Assembly (NCBI RefSeq): GCF_030268045.1
Contig: NZ_BSDC01000001.1
Coordinates: 1,178,001-1,242,000 of the forward strand
Direction of reading: 5' to 3'
DNA length: 64,000 nt
From: Geothrix edaphica
GTDB taxonomy: Bacteria; Acidobacteriota; Holophagae; Holophagales; Holophagaceae
In this document: positions 1-7,696 of the stretch, one piece after another
Position numbering within the stretch: the stretch's first letter is position 1
Layout: each line of letters starts with the position of its first letter
Program-made: the position numbers and the translations under genes
The notes under the pieces: model-generated
Databases searched by the model: none
Told to the model about the DNA's origin: nothing
Seen by the model: the letters and a program-made list of their open reading frames with translations, nothing else

Positions 1-838
1 CCTTCCAGCCGTAGCCCCAGCCGTCGCCCTTCAGGCCGGCCTTGCCGTCCCAGGCGCCGGGGATGGCGTAGCCAGGGGTGCCGAAGGTCGCGCTGGGGGC
101 GCCCATGGCGACGGTGGCCACGGGGCTGTTCTGGGTCGGACTGGGCGCCACGGGGGACATGCCGGCCGCAGCCAGCCCGCTGCCCACCTTCAGGGCCAGG
201 GCCGTGCCGTAGTCCACGCCGTTGGTCAGCTCGGCATCGGCCTTGCGGGCGATGAAGGCCACGCCGAAGGAGAACTGGTCAGCCACCCGGTAGGCCAGGC
301 TGGGCGTGATGTCGATGGTCTTCAGGTCGGACTTCAGCGCGTGATAGCGGCCGATCCAGTTGGCGTCGTACTCGGTGGTGAGGCCGAAGGGGACATTCAG
401 GGAGAGTCCCAGTTTCAGGTCCTTGTTCACGCTGTACATGATGTTGAATTCAGGCAGGACGGCGGAGATTCCGGAGTTCGGATGGCTGGAGGCGCCGGAA
501 ATGGGGATCAGGCTCGTCGTGGTGTTGGGCGCCACGTTGAAGCCGAGGGCAGTCAGGGCCGGCGTGCGGTTGGCCGTCATGTCCGAGAGCTTCACGTCCA
601 GGCCGACGTAGGTGCCGCCGAAGGAGAACTGCCAGCCATCGTACTGGGTCATCACGGCGGGGTTGAAGAAGAGGGCGCTGATGTCGCTGCCACCCGCGCT
701 GACACCGGCGAAGGCATTGCCCTGGGAGCTGGGGCTCTGCTCGCGAAGCTGGAAGCCGGAGGCCTGGGCCTGGGGAGCGAAGGCGCCGGCGGCGATGAGG
801 GTCAAGGCCGTGAGGGTGAGACGTGAACGGTGGGTCAT
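1..838 (-). CDS. FadL/OmpP1-family outer-membrane transport protein (partial, 3' end outside window)
   Basis: The reading frame is open from the ATG at 838 to the left edge, so only the N-terminal ~279 residues are seen. Residues 1-26 form a Sec signal peptide ending QAQA, followed by SGFQLREQSPSSQGNAFAG and an NPA motif near residue 52, the typical N-terminal hatch region of FadL/OmpP1/TodX porins that carry long-chain fatty acids or other hydrophobic compounds across the outer membrane. The remainder alternates short hydrophobic and aromatic strands (TEYDANW, YHALKSDLKTIDITPSLAYR) as expected for the 14-strand barrel. It is transcribed in the same direction as the trp operon, 155 bp after trpA, but is functionally unrelated. 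Substrate cannot be told. The family call is secure. Confidence 0.85.
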   Translation of the reverse strand, partial: MTHRSRLTLTALTLIAAGAFAPQAQASGFQLREQSPSSQGNAFAGVSAGGSDISALFFNPAVMTQYDGWQFSFGGTYVGLDVKLSDMTANRTPALTALGFNVAPNTTTSLIPISGASSHPNSGISAVLPEFNIMYSVNKDLKLGLSLNVPFGLTTEYDANWIGRYHALKSDLKTIDITPSLAYRVADQFSFGVAFIARKADAELTNGVDYGTALALKVGSGLAAAGMSPVAPSPTQNSPVATVAMGAPSATFGTPGYAIPGAWDGKAGLKGDGWGYGWK

Positions 839-915
839 GGGCGCATGGCTCCTAATCCCGGAAGTCCCGGGGTGGGTGGCTGTTGCCAGCCGATTCCGAA
901 GGTGGAAGATGGATC

Positions 916-943
916 ACAATACCAAATCGATGCAGACCTGCAA
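916..943 (-). promoter_or_regulatory. Candidate sigma-70 promoter for the FadL-type gene
   Basis: On the minus strand, TTGCAG (943-938), 16 bp, then TATTGT (921-916) would start transcription about 70 nt before the ATG at 838. The -35 match is poor (3/6) and the -10 fair (4/6), so this is only a candidate. No T-tailed hairpin separates trpA from this gene, so read-through from trp is also possible. A 12-bp palindrome GACCTATAGGTC lies at 978-989. Confidence 0.3.
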
Positions 944-993
944 TCACTCCCGAGAGCCTACCCTAAGGAAAGATCGCGACCTATAGGTCACCA

Positions 994-1737
994 TCAGAGG
1001 AGTGGAGCGAGGCAGGCCGACAGGCTCCTCCCCCCGGCCAGCTCCCGCACCAGAGCGGATCCGATGACCGGAGTGGCCCCCATGGCCCGCACGGCGGCGA
1101 GGCTGGCCGCATCGGACAATCCGAAACCCACGGCGAGTGGGCGCGTCGTGAGCGTTCCCAGGTCCGCCACGCGCTCCCGCACCGGCGCCAGGTCCGTCCC
1201 CTGCCCTGTGCCCGTGACGCCCAGCCGTGCCACCACATAGGCGAAGCGCTGGGCAAAGGGCGCCGGAGCCCCCGGATCCGGGCGCTCGCCCAGGACCTGC
1301 CGGGCCCGCTCCAGGGTGGTGGTGGGCGCCAGGAGCGGCACCATGGGATAGCCCGCCGCCCGCAGCTCCGCCTCGAACGCGGGCTCCTCCCCGAAGGGCA
1401 GGTCCACCACCAGCAGCGCCTTCACGGGCGTGGTCCTCAGCAGCGTCTTCAGCCGCTCCGCCCCGATCTGGAGCAGGGGATTCAGGTAGGTGAAGAGGAT
1501 CAGGTCCGGGCTGTCCGTGATCCCCGCCAGGGCTTCCAGCACCCGGACCGGCGTGGCGCCGGTTGCAATCGCGCGGTGCGCGGCCGCCTGGAGCACAGGG
1601 CCGTCCGCGATGGGATCCGAGTGCGGCAGGCCGAGTTCCAGGGCCTCGAGGCCAAGGGCCTTGGCCTCGGAAAGCAGGTGCGGGAGCAGGTCCAGTGAGG
1701 GATCGCCGGCCATGAGAAAGGGAAGGAGCGGGTTCAT
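994..1737 (-). CDS. trpA: Tryptophan synthase alpha subunit
   Basis: TrpA cleaves indole-3-glycerol phosphate to indole and glyceraldehyde 3-phosphate, passing indole to TrpB. The 247-residue protein has ELGLPHSDPIADGP at 34-47, giving catalytic Glu34 and Asp45 in the normal spacing, and a C-terminal GFGLSDAASL phosphate-binding stretch. It begins only about ten residues before the first beta-strand core (LPFLMAGDPS), so the usual N-terminal helix is shortened; the family is normally about 260-270 aa. The ATG at 1737 is one base after the trpB stop, implying translational coupling. The upstream open frame lies inside trpB and is a shadow. Last gene of the trp operon. Confidence 0.96.
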   Translation of the reverse strand: MNPLLPFLMAGDPSLDLLPHLLSEAKALGLEALELGLPHSDPIADGPVLQAAAHRAIATGATPVRVLEALAGITDSPDLILFTYLNPLLQIGAERLKTLLRTTPVKALLVVDLPFGEEPAFEAELRAAGYPMVPLLAPTTTLERARQVLGERPDPGAPAPFAQRFAYVVARLGVTGTGQGTDLAPVRERVADLGTLTTRPLAVGFGLSDAASLAAVRAMGATPVIGSALVRELAGGRSLSACLAPLL

Positions 1738-1738
1738 G

Positions 1739-2923
1739 TCAGATCCCCAGGCGTGATTGGTAGGTGGACAGATCCTTGTCGCCGCGGCCGCTGAGCCCCA
1801 GCAGGATGGTGGCGGCGCCTTCGGCGGCCAGCGCGGGCAGCAGGGCCAGGGCATGGCTGCTCTCCAGCGCGGGGAGGATGCCTTCGGCCTCGCAGAGCAG
1901 GCGGGCGCCGGCAAGCGCCTCGTCATCGGACGCGCGGCGCACCTCCACGTTGCCGTCGAGCGCAAGCGCCGCCAGCTCAGGCCCCAGGGCCGGGTAGTCC
2001 AGTCCCGCGCTGATGCTGGCGGTCTCGGCCGTGTGGCCATGCTCGTCCTGGAGCAGCAGGGTCTTGCAGCCGTGCAGCACGCCCATGCGTCCGCCATCGA
2101 GCCGGGCCGCGTGCTCGCCAAGCCCGCGGCCATGGCCGCCGGCCTCCACGGCCACGCGGCGCAGGTCATCGCCCAGGAAGGGCATCAGCAGGCCCAGCCC
2201 GTTGCTGCCGCCGCCGGCGCAGGCAAGGACGGCATCTGGCAACGAACCCGACTGTTCCAGCGCCTGGGCGCGGGCCTCCTCGCCGATGACGGTCTGGAAG
2301 GTTCGCACCAGGGTCGGGAAGGGATGGGGTCCAAGCGCGGAGCCCAGGATGTAGTGGGCCCGATCGCAGCGGCCCGCCCAGGCCCGCAGGGCCTCGTTCA
2401 CGGCTTCCTTGAGGGTGCCCTGCCCCGCGGCCACCGGCTCGACCTTGGTGCCGAAGAGCCGCATGCGGGCCACATTCGGCGCCTGGCGGGCCATGTCCGT
2501 GACGCCCATGAACACGGTGCAGGTCAGGCCCAGGCGCGCGCAAGCCGCTGCGGTGGCCACGCCGTGCTGGCCCGCGCCGGTCTCCGCGATGATCTCGGTC
2601 TTGCCCATGCGCCGGGCCAGCAGGGCCTGGGCCAGGGCGTTGTTGATCTTGTGGGCGCCGGTGTGGGTGAGGTCCTCCCGCTTGAGGAGGAGGGCCTTCA
2701 GGCCCAGCGTCGCAGCTAGGCGTGGGGCAGGCGTGAGAGGCGTGGGCCGGCCCACGAAGTGGCGCAGCTCGGCCTTCAGCTCGGCGAGGAAGGCCGGATC
2801 CGCCCAGGCGGCGCGGAAGGCGGCCTCCAGATCCAGCAGCGGCTGCATGAGGGTTTCCGGGGCGTAGCAGCCGCCAAGCTGCTGCGAACCGAAGCGCGTG
2901 GGGAGCGTGAACGAATCAGTCAT
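1739..2923 (-). CDS. trpB: Tryptophan synthase beta subunit
   Basis: PLP-dependent enzyme condensing indole with serine to tryptophan. The 394-residue protein carries the PLP lysine at Lys92 in HTGAHKINNAL, the AETGAGQHG loop with the catalytic Glu near 118, and the GGGSNGLG phosphate-binding loop. I chose the ATG at 2923 (MTDSFTLP) over an upstream in-frame start at 2950: it overlaps the trpF stop by 8 nt and has a GGAAAGG ribosome-binding site. Length is normal for TrpB1 partnered with TrpA. It is coupled to trpF upstream and trpA downstream. Confidence 0.97.
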   Translation of the reverse strand: MTDSFTLPTRFGSQQLGGCYAPETLMQPLLDLEAAFRAAWADPAFLAELKAELRHFVGRPTPLTPAPRLAATLGLKALLLKREDLTHTGAHKINNALAQALLARRMGKTEIIAETGAGQHGVATAAACARLGLTCTVFMGVTDMARQAPNVARMRLFGTKVEPVAAGQGTLKEAVNEALRAWAGRCDRAHYILGSALGPHPFPTLVRTFQTVIGEEARAQALEQSGSLPDAVLACAGGGSNGLGLLMPFLGDDLRRVAVEAGGHGRGLGEHAARLDGGRMGVLHGCKTLLLQDEHGHTAETASISAGLDYPALGPELAALALDGNVEVRRASDDEALAGARLLCEAEGILPALESSHALALLPALAAEGAATILLGLSGRGDKDLSTYQSRLGI

Positions 2924-3554
2924 GGGTGCCCTTTCCGGCCGAGGCTTCATGTCTCACGGCCGCTACGAACGCGGCCACCTTCGATGGATCTTTGACGCCG
3001 GGCGAGCCTTCCAGCCGACTCGCCGCGTCGAAGCCCCGCAGGTGCGGGCGAATGTCGAGGGGAAGCGCGGTGGCCCGGTCCGCCAGGTTGGTGCCATCCA
3101 GGCCACCCGCGAGCAGGAAGGGGCCGGGGGGTGGAAAGGTCATGGGATGGCTCTGCCCCGATCCTCCAGCCACCCCGGTCTGGGTGGGGCTGGATTCCCA
3201 TAGATAGAGGTCCGCGGGCACCACGGCCTGGCCCGGTTCATCCGCCCAGGGCAGCAGGACGAAGAGGCCTGCCTCCCGCAGCAACGATATTCCTCGCTCG
3301 CGTTCCACTGCGGGGAGGTAGGGCTGGATGCGCCGGAACCCATGGCGGCGCGCCTTTTCGAGGAGGGCCTCGGCACGTTCATCCACCATCACCAGCACGG
3401 CCCGGTCCAGGAAGGCCTCCGCCACCGACAGATCCGCGCAGTGCCGAGGGCTGGGCGGATGGAACACGAAACCCAGCAGATCCGCGCCCTGCCCTGCGGC
3501 GAAAGCTGCGTCTTCGGCGGTGGTAAGCCCGCAGACTTTGGCCAGCAGGTTCAT
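2916..3554 (-). CDS. trpF: Phosphoribosylanthranilate isomerase
   Basis: Catalyses the Amadori rearrangement of phosphoribosylanthranilate to CdRP. The 212-residue TIM-barrel protein starts MNLLAKVCGLTTAEDA with the general-base Cys at position 8, has GFVFHPPSPRH near 30, LLAGGLDGTNLADR near 145, and ends with the conserved RLEGSPGVKDPSKV. It overlaps trpC by 4 nt (ATGA) and trpB by 8 nt. The stretch around 110-145, containing PPPGP, is a little longer than in textbook members. It is a separate gene, not fused to trpC as in enterobacteria. Confidence 0.95.
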   Translation of the reverse strand: MNLLAKVCGLTTAEDAAFAAGQGADLLGFVFHPPSPRHCADLSVAEAFLDRAVLVMVDERAEALLEKARRHGFRRIQPYLPAVERERGISLLREAGLFVLLPWADEPGQAVVPADLYLWESSPTQTGVAGGSGQSHPMTFPPPGPFLLAGGLDGTNLADRATALPLDIRPHLRGFDAASRLEGSPGVKDPSKVAAFVAAVRHEASAGKGTHD

Positions 3555-4387
3555 CGCGCCTCCTGGCGCAGGTCCGCGAAGACGCGCTCCAGAAAGCCCT
3601 TGGGATCCGGGCTCCGCATGAGGGCTTCGCCGATGAGCACGGCCTCGAAGCCCGCCCGCAGGGAGGTCTGGGCATCCTCGGGCGTGGCGAGGCCGGATTC
3701 CCGGACCAGCACCGCATCCGGGAAGGCCTTGCGCAGGGGCGCGGCGGTGGGTTCGCCCAGGGTGAACGTGGAGAGGTCCCGGGCGTTGATGCCCACCATG
3801 CGGGCCCGGGCTTCCTGGGCGTGGGGAACCTCCGTGAGGTCGTGCAGCTCCACGAGCGCCTCCAGACCGCGCTGACGCGCAGCCTCGGCGAAGGCGGCCG
3901 TATGGCCTTTCAGCACTCGGACGATGAGCAGCACCGCCTCGGCACCGCAGCTTTCGGCCTCCGCAAGCTGGGCCTCGGAAATGACGAAGCCCTTGTAGAG
4001 GCGCGGCAGACCAAACTCCGCCGCGGCGGTCAGATGGGCCGCCGCTCCGCGGAAGTAGGCTGGTTCCGCCAGGATGGAGAAGGCTGCCGCGCCACCGTCG
4101 CGGTAGGCCTGGAGCTGGGCCTGGAGGGGCGTGCCGGCCGCGAAGGGACCGAGCGAGGGCGAAGCCTGCTTGTATTCGGCGATCACGGCTCCACCCCTGG
4201 CCGCGGCTTCCCGCCTCAGGGCCAGCTCGAAGGGACCAGGGCCCTCCAGGGGCCCGCGGACCGGTGGCGCCGTTGGCGTTGCCTGGGCCAGGCGGGCCAG
4301 TTCGGATACCAGTACCCGCTGGAGATGCGAACTCTTGGGCAGCCCGGTGCCCCGGACCAGGGAGGCGGGATCAGGCAGGCGACTCAC
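3551..4387 (-). CDS. trpC: Indole-3-glycerol phosphate synthase
   Basis: Ring closure and decarboxylation of CdRP to indole-3-glycerol phosphate. The 278-residue TIM barrel has AEYKQASPSLGPF (substrate-binding lysine and SPS loop) near residue 70, MVGINARDLSTF near 198 and VRESGLATPEDA followed by VLIGEALMRSPDP towards the end. The family usually reads AEIKKASPSKG at the first motif, so Lys-Gln-Ala is a mild variation that keeps the first lysine. The start overlaps the trpD stop by 4 nt, the end overlaps trpF by 4 nt. Length is normal (about 255-280). Confidence 0.95.
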   Translation of the reverse strand: MSRLPDPASLVRGTGLPKSSHLQRVLVSELARLAQATPTAPPVRGPLEGPGPFELALRREAAARGGAVIAEYKQASPSLGPFAAGTPLQAQLQAYRDGGAAAFSILAEPAYFRGAAAHLTAAAEFGLPRLYKGFVISEAQLAEAESCGAEAVLLIVRVLKGHTAAFAEAARQRGLEALVELHDLTEVPHAQEARARMVGINARDLSTFTLGEPTAAPLRKAFPDAVLVRESGLATPEDAQTSLRAGFEAVLIGEALMRSPDPKGFLERVFADLRQEAR

Positions 4388-5418
4388 GGTTGCACTCCCG
4401 TCATGGGAAACGGCAGGGTGAAGCCGTGTTCGAGGGCGGCCCGCAGGTCGCGGAAGATCTGGGCCAAGCCGTCCAGAGAACCGCCCTGATGCAGGACCAG
4501 CCCAAGCCCGGCCTGCAAGGCTACGGCATCCGCCACGGCCGGGCGGAACTCCGCGTGGCCGGCCCCACCGAAGATGCCGCGGGCGACGGCCAGGGCCTCG
4601 CCCCGGTCCGCCACCCGCAGCGCGTGGCGGTCGGGCTGGGTGATGCCCAGCTCCCGGGGGACGATCACCTGGGGCGCCAGGACCCGACCCTCCCTCACCG
4701 CCACCACCGTCGTGGGACCTTCGATGGAAGCTTCGTCGAGCCCCTTCCCTTCCGCGTCCTTGCCGTGGATGACGAAGGCCCGCTCCAGGCGGGTGCGCCG
4801 GGCCAGGGCTCCGGCCATGGGAGCCAGCAGCTCCTCGCGCGCCACGCCCAGCACCTGCAGGGGCGGATGCCCGGGATTCAGCAGCGGCCCCAGCAGGTTG
4901 AAGATCGTGGGGATCCCCAACCGGCGGCGGATCTCCCGGAGACGGCCCAGCAGCGGGTGGTAGGCCGGCGCGAACAGGAAGGCGAACCGGCGCTCCAAGA
5001 GGTCCGCCTCCAGGTCCGAGACTGCCCTGGAGAGGTCGTAGCCCAGGGCCTCCATCAGGTCGGCGCTGCCGCAGACACCCGTGGCGGCGCGGTTCCCATG
5101 CTTCACCACGGGCACCCCGAGGGTCGGGAGGAACAGCGCCGTGAGGGTGCTGAGGTTGGCGGTGGATGCCCCATCACCGCCCGTGCCCACCACATCGATG
5201 GCGCCGTGGGGCGCTTGCGGGAAGGGTACGGCCACCTCAAAGAGGGAGTCCGCGAAGGCCGCCAGCTCGTGGGCCTCGGGCACCCGCTGGGCCAGCAGGG
5301 CCAGACAGGCCCCTACCAGCAGCGCGTCCGTGTCCTGGTCGATGAAGATGTGCATGAGCTCCGAGGCGGTGGCCTCCGGCAGCGGGCGGATGGGGTTGTG
5401 GGTGGTCAGCAGGGTCAT
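4384..5418 (-). CDS. trpD: Anthranilate phosphoribosyltransferase
   Basis: Transfers phosphoribose from PRPP to anthranilate. The 344-residue protein shows the PRPP/Mg motif VDVVGTGGDGASTANLST near residue 78 and the KHGNRAATGVCGSADLMEALG anthranilate-site stretch near 105-125, both diagnostic. It begins 56 bp after trpG, the only real gap inside the operon, in which a strong hairpin lies. It ends in a 4-nt overlap with trpC. Stand-alone TrpD rather than a TrpGD fusion. Confidence 0.96.
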   Translation of the reverse strand: MTLLTTHNPIRPLPEATASELMHIFIDQDTDALLVGACLALLAQRVPEAHELAAFADSLFEVAVPFPQAPHGAIDVVGTGGDGASTANLSTLTALFLPTLGVPVVKHGNRAATGVCGSADLMEALGYDLSRAVSDLEADLLERRFAFLFAPAYHPLLGRLREIRRRLGIPTIFNLLGPLLNPGHPPLQVLGVAREELLAPMAGALARRTRLERAFVIHGKDAEGKGLDEASIEGPTTVVAVREGRVLAPQVIVPRELGITQPDRHALRVADRGEALAVARGIFGGAGHAEFRPAVADAVALQAGLGLVLHQGGSLDGLAQIFRDLRAALEHGFTLPFPMTGVQP

Positions 5419-5442
5419 CGGGTCAAGTCCTTAGGGAGCGTT

Positions 5443-5475
5443 AGGGGAAAACCAGCGTAGTTCTGGGTTTCCCCT
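5443..5475 (-). other. Stem-loop between trpG and trpD
   Basis: The arms AGGGGAAA and TTTCCCCT, extended inward by CCAG/CTGG with one bulge, make a stem of about 12 bp with a 7-nt loop starting at the trpG stop. No T-run follows, so it is not a standard terminator. It could stabilise or process the mRNA between trpEG and trpDCFBA, or attenuate partially. The function is inference. Confidence 0.5.
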
Positions 5476-6065
5476 TAGGGCCCCTTATGTCGCCCAGGCG
5501 ACGTGGAGAGACGCAGGAAGTTCGCGAGCATGGCCGGGCCGTCCGGCGTGAGGATGCTTTCCGGGTGGAACTGCACACCCCAGCGGGGCAAGTCGCGGTG
5601 GGCCATGGCCATGATTTCGCCACCGGGGCTGCGGCCGGTGACGCGCCAGCAGGCGGGCAGCGAAGCCGCATCCGCGATGAGGCTGTGGTAGCGGCCGACA
5701 GGAAGTCCCATGGACAGGCCCTGGAAGAGTCCCGTCCCGTCGTGCTCCAGGGCCGTGGCCTCGCCATGCAGGGGTTCGAGGGCCCGGATGACCCGGCCAC
5801 CAGTAGCCGCGGCCAGGGCCTGGTGCCCCAGGCACACGCCCAGCAGCGGGATGTCCCAGTCGGAGCCGGCGAGCGCCATGTGCGCTGGGCTTTCCGTGGG
5901 GTGGCCGGGCCCCGGCGACAACACCACGGCTTCGGGCCGCAGGGCCTTGGCCTCGTCGAGGGTGATGGCGTCGTGCCGGACCACGCGGACCGGCGCACCC
6001 AGTGTCTCGAAGGCCTGCACCAGGTTGTAGGTGAAGGAATCCAGGGCGTCGATCAGGAGGATCAT
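5475..6065 (-). CDS. trpG: Anthranilate synthase glutamine amidotransferase subunit
   Basis: Class I glutamine amidotransferase supplying ammonia to TrpE. In the 196-residue protein the nucleophile is Cys78 in LLGVCLGHQALAA, with His167 and Glu169 in GVQFHPESIL completing the triad, and DALDSFTYNLVQ at the N-terminus as in TrpG/PabA. Context decides TrpG: it overlaps trpE by 4 nt and heads the trp order EGDCFBA. It may also serve p-aminobenzoate synthesis if no separate pabA exists, which cannot be judged here. Confidence 0.95.
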   Translation of the reverse strand: MILLIDALDSFTYNLVQAFETLGAPVRVVRHDAITLDEAKALRPEAVVLSPGPGHPTESPAHMALAGSDWDIPLLGVCLGHQALAAATGGRVIRALEPLHGEATALEHDGTGLFQGLSMGLPVGRYHSLIADAASLPACWRVTGRSPGGEIMAMAHRDLPRWGVQFHPESILTPDGPAMLANFLRLSTSPGRHKGP

Positions 6066-7462
6066 CGGGTGGCTCCGGGCAGCTGGACACCGAGGGCCTG
6101 GGCGATGGCGCCCAGCTTGTGCAGGGTTTCGAAGTATTCGGACTCGGGCTTCGAGGCCCGCACCACGCCGGCCCCGGCCTGGATGTGGGCCGCGCCGCCC
6201 GCATAGACCGCCGTGCGCAGGATGAGGGCCGTGTCGAGGGCGCCATCGGTGCCCAGTCGCAGCAGCACGCCACCATAAGGGCCGCGCACCTCGCCTTCCA
6301 GTTCGGCGATGCGCTGGCAGGCCCGGAGCTTGGGGGCACCGCTGACCGTGCCGGCTGGGAAGGTCGCCGCCAGCACGTCCAGGGCGTCCACGCCGTCCCG
6401 GAGTTTCGCCTTCACGGTGGTGGTGAGGTGCAGCACGTGGCTGGTGCGCTGGAGGGCCAGGGGCTTCTCCACCCGGACCCCGCCGGGAACGGCCACGCGG
6501 CCCAGGTCGTTGCGGGCCAGGTCCACCAGCATCTGGTGCTCGGCCAGCTCCTTGGGATCGCGCTTGAGGGCCTCGAAGCGGGTGATGTCCTCCTCCGCAT
6601 TGGCCCCACGCGGTACGGTGCCGGCGATGGGCAGAGTCTCCGCTTCATCACCCTGCACCCGCACCAGCATTTCCGGCGACGCACCCACCAGGGCGAAGCC
6701 CTCCCACTCCAGCAGGAAGCCATAGGGGCTCGGATTCAGGCGGCGGAGGCGGCGATAGGCCTCCAGCGGCGGCGGCGGATCTTCGATGCGGAAGCGCTGG
6801 CTGGGCACCAGCTGGTAGATGTCCCCATCCAGGATCAGTTCCTGGGCTGTTCGCACGGCGCCTTCGTAGGCTTCCCGGGTCATTTGCGCGATGGCGCGGG
6901 GTTCCGAGGCGCCTGGTCCGGGATCGCGCACACCGGCCAGGAGCCGCGCCCGAAGGTCCCGCAGGCGGCGGAAGCCGGCCTCTGCATCGCCGTCCACGGT
7001 CTGGAGTTCCGCCACCTGGTGCAGGTGGTCGAAGACCAGGGCCACGTCGAAGCGGCGCACCCACAGGCCCGGCAGGCCCAGGCTGTCCCTGGCCGGCTGG
7101 GGCAGCGTGGGCTCCAGGGCCCCCACCGCCTCGAAGCCCAGGTAGCCCGCGCAGCCCACGCCCACGGGGAGGGTTTCCTTCAGGGCCGGCAGCTCCGTCG
7201 CGGGGTCGGTGACCGTGGCCGACGACGGTCCACCGGCCAGGGCCCGCAGGGCCTCCACCCAGCCCTTCGCGGGCGGGTCCAGGCGGCACTCGGCGGGCCC
7301 CTCCAGCAGCACGAAGCTGTGGCGGCCCACGCGCTCGCCCTGGTCGCAGGACTCCAGCAGCAGGCTGGCGCCAGCGGGGCGCAGGGCCAGGTAGGCGGCC
7401 AGGGGTGTGAGGAGGTCCGCGGGGAAGGGATGGCGGAGCAGGAGCCTGGGTTCAGAAGCCAT
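6062..7462 (-). CDS. trpE: Anthranilate synthase component I
   Basis: Converts chorismate and ammonia to anthranilate. I take the ATG at 7462 (MASEPRLLLRHPF), giving 466 aa; the frame is open far upstream but that stretch is the leader region. SLLLESCDQG at 33-42 contains the LLES tryptophan-binding motif of feedback-inhibited TrpE. The C-terminal half carries the chorismate-binding signature (PSPYGFLLEW, IAGTVPRGANAEED, DLARNDLGRVA, GTVSGAPKLRA). It is the first structural gene, 18 bp after an intrinsic terminator, so expression depends on attenuation as well as product inhibition. It overlaps trpG by 4 nt. Confidence 0.96.
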   Translation of the reverse strand: MASEPRLLLRHPFPADLLTPLAAYLALRPAGASLLLESCDQGERVGRHSFVLLEGPAECRLDPPAKGWVEALRALAGGPSSATVTDPATELPALKETLPVGVGCAGYLGFEAVGALEPTLPQPARDSLGLPGLWVRRFDVALVFDHLHQVAELQTVDGDAEAGFRRLRDLRARLLAGVRDPGPGASEPRAIAQMTREAYEGAVRTAQELILDGDIYQLVPSQRFRIEDPPPPLEAYRRLRRLNPSPYGFLLEWEGFALVGASPEMLVRVQGDEAETLPIAGTVPRGANAEEDITRFEALKRDPKELAEHQMLVDLARNDLGRVAVPGGVRVEKPLALQRTSHVLHLTTTVKAKLRDGVDALDVLAATFPAGTVSGAPKLRACQRIAELEGEVRGPYGGVLLRLGTDGALDTALILRTAVYAGGAAHIQAGAGVVRASKPESEYFETLHKLGAIAQALGVQLPGATR

Positions 7463-7479
7463 GGTTGTCGTCCACATAC

Positions 7480-7506
7480 AAAAAAGCCCGACCATGGGGT
7501 CGGGCT
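7480..7506 (-). terminator. trp attenuator: intrinsic terminator upstream of trpE
   Basis: Read on the minus strand, AGCCCGACC - CCAT - GGTCGGGC is followed by six T (7485-7480): a 9-bp G+C-rich stem with a U-tail, 18 bp before trpE and after the leader peptide. A competing antiterminator is visible. CGGGCTTGG (7564-7556), just downstream of the Trp codons, is complementary (one G-U) to CCGAGCCCG (7509-7501), which includes the 5' arm of the terminator. GGTGGCG within the Trp codons can also pair with CGCCACC (7525-7519). This is the 1:2, 2:3, 3:4 arrangement of a classical attenuator. Confidence 0.88.
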
Positions 7507-7532
7507 CGGAGGGTCCGGGGTGGCGTCGGCCG

Positions 7533-7625
7533 CTAGGCCTCGCGCAAGGAGCCATCCAAGCCCGTACGCCACCACCAAGCCCCGAGAAGGAGGCCCTGGC
7601 GGAGGGTCGGAAAGGACAGCGGCAT
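7533..7625 (-). CDS. trpL: trp operon leader peptide
   Basis: A 30-codon ORF from ATG at 7625 to TAG at 7535-7533, too short for routine gene calling. Residues 17-19 are three consecutive Trp codons (7577-7569), in the middle of the peptide, with no other Trp. The ORF lies between a good promoter and an intrinsic terminator in front of trpE, so ribosome stalling on uncharged tRNA-Trp should favour the antiterminator. The ATG falls at or within one or two bases of the predicted transcription start, so the peptide would be translated from a leaderless or nearly leaderless mRNA; no ribosome-binding site is visible. The only doubt is the exact start. Confidence 0.8.
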   Translation of the reverse strand: MPLSFPTLRQGLLLGAWWWRTGLDGSLREA

Positions 7626-7632
7626 GGAACCG

Positions 7633-7662
7633 ATGAAACCCCATCGGCGCGGGCCCTGTCAA
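7633..7662 (-). promoter_or_regulatory. Promoter of the trp operon
   Basis: Perfect -35 TTGACA (7662-7657), 18-bp spacer, -10 TTTCAT (7638-7633, 4/6). Transcription would start about 7626, immediately before the trpL ATG. The -35 lies a few dozen bases upstream of the divergent membrane-protein gene, so the two share this intergenic space. No clear TrpR-like palindrome was found. Confidence 0.72.
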
Positions 7663-7696
7663 GTGTGGTTTGATGAAGGATTGCTTGCGGACGGCC

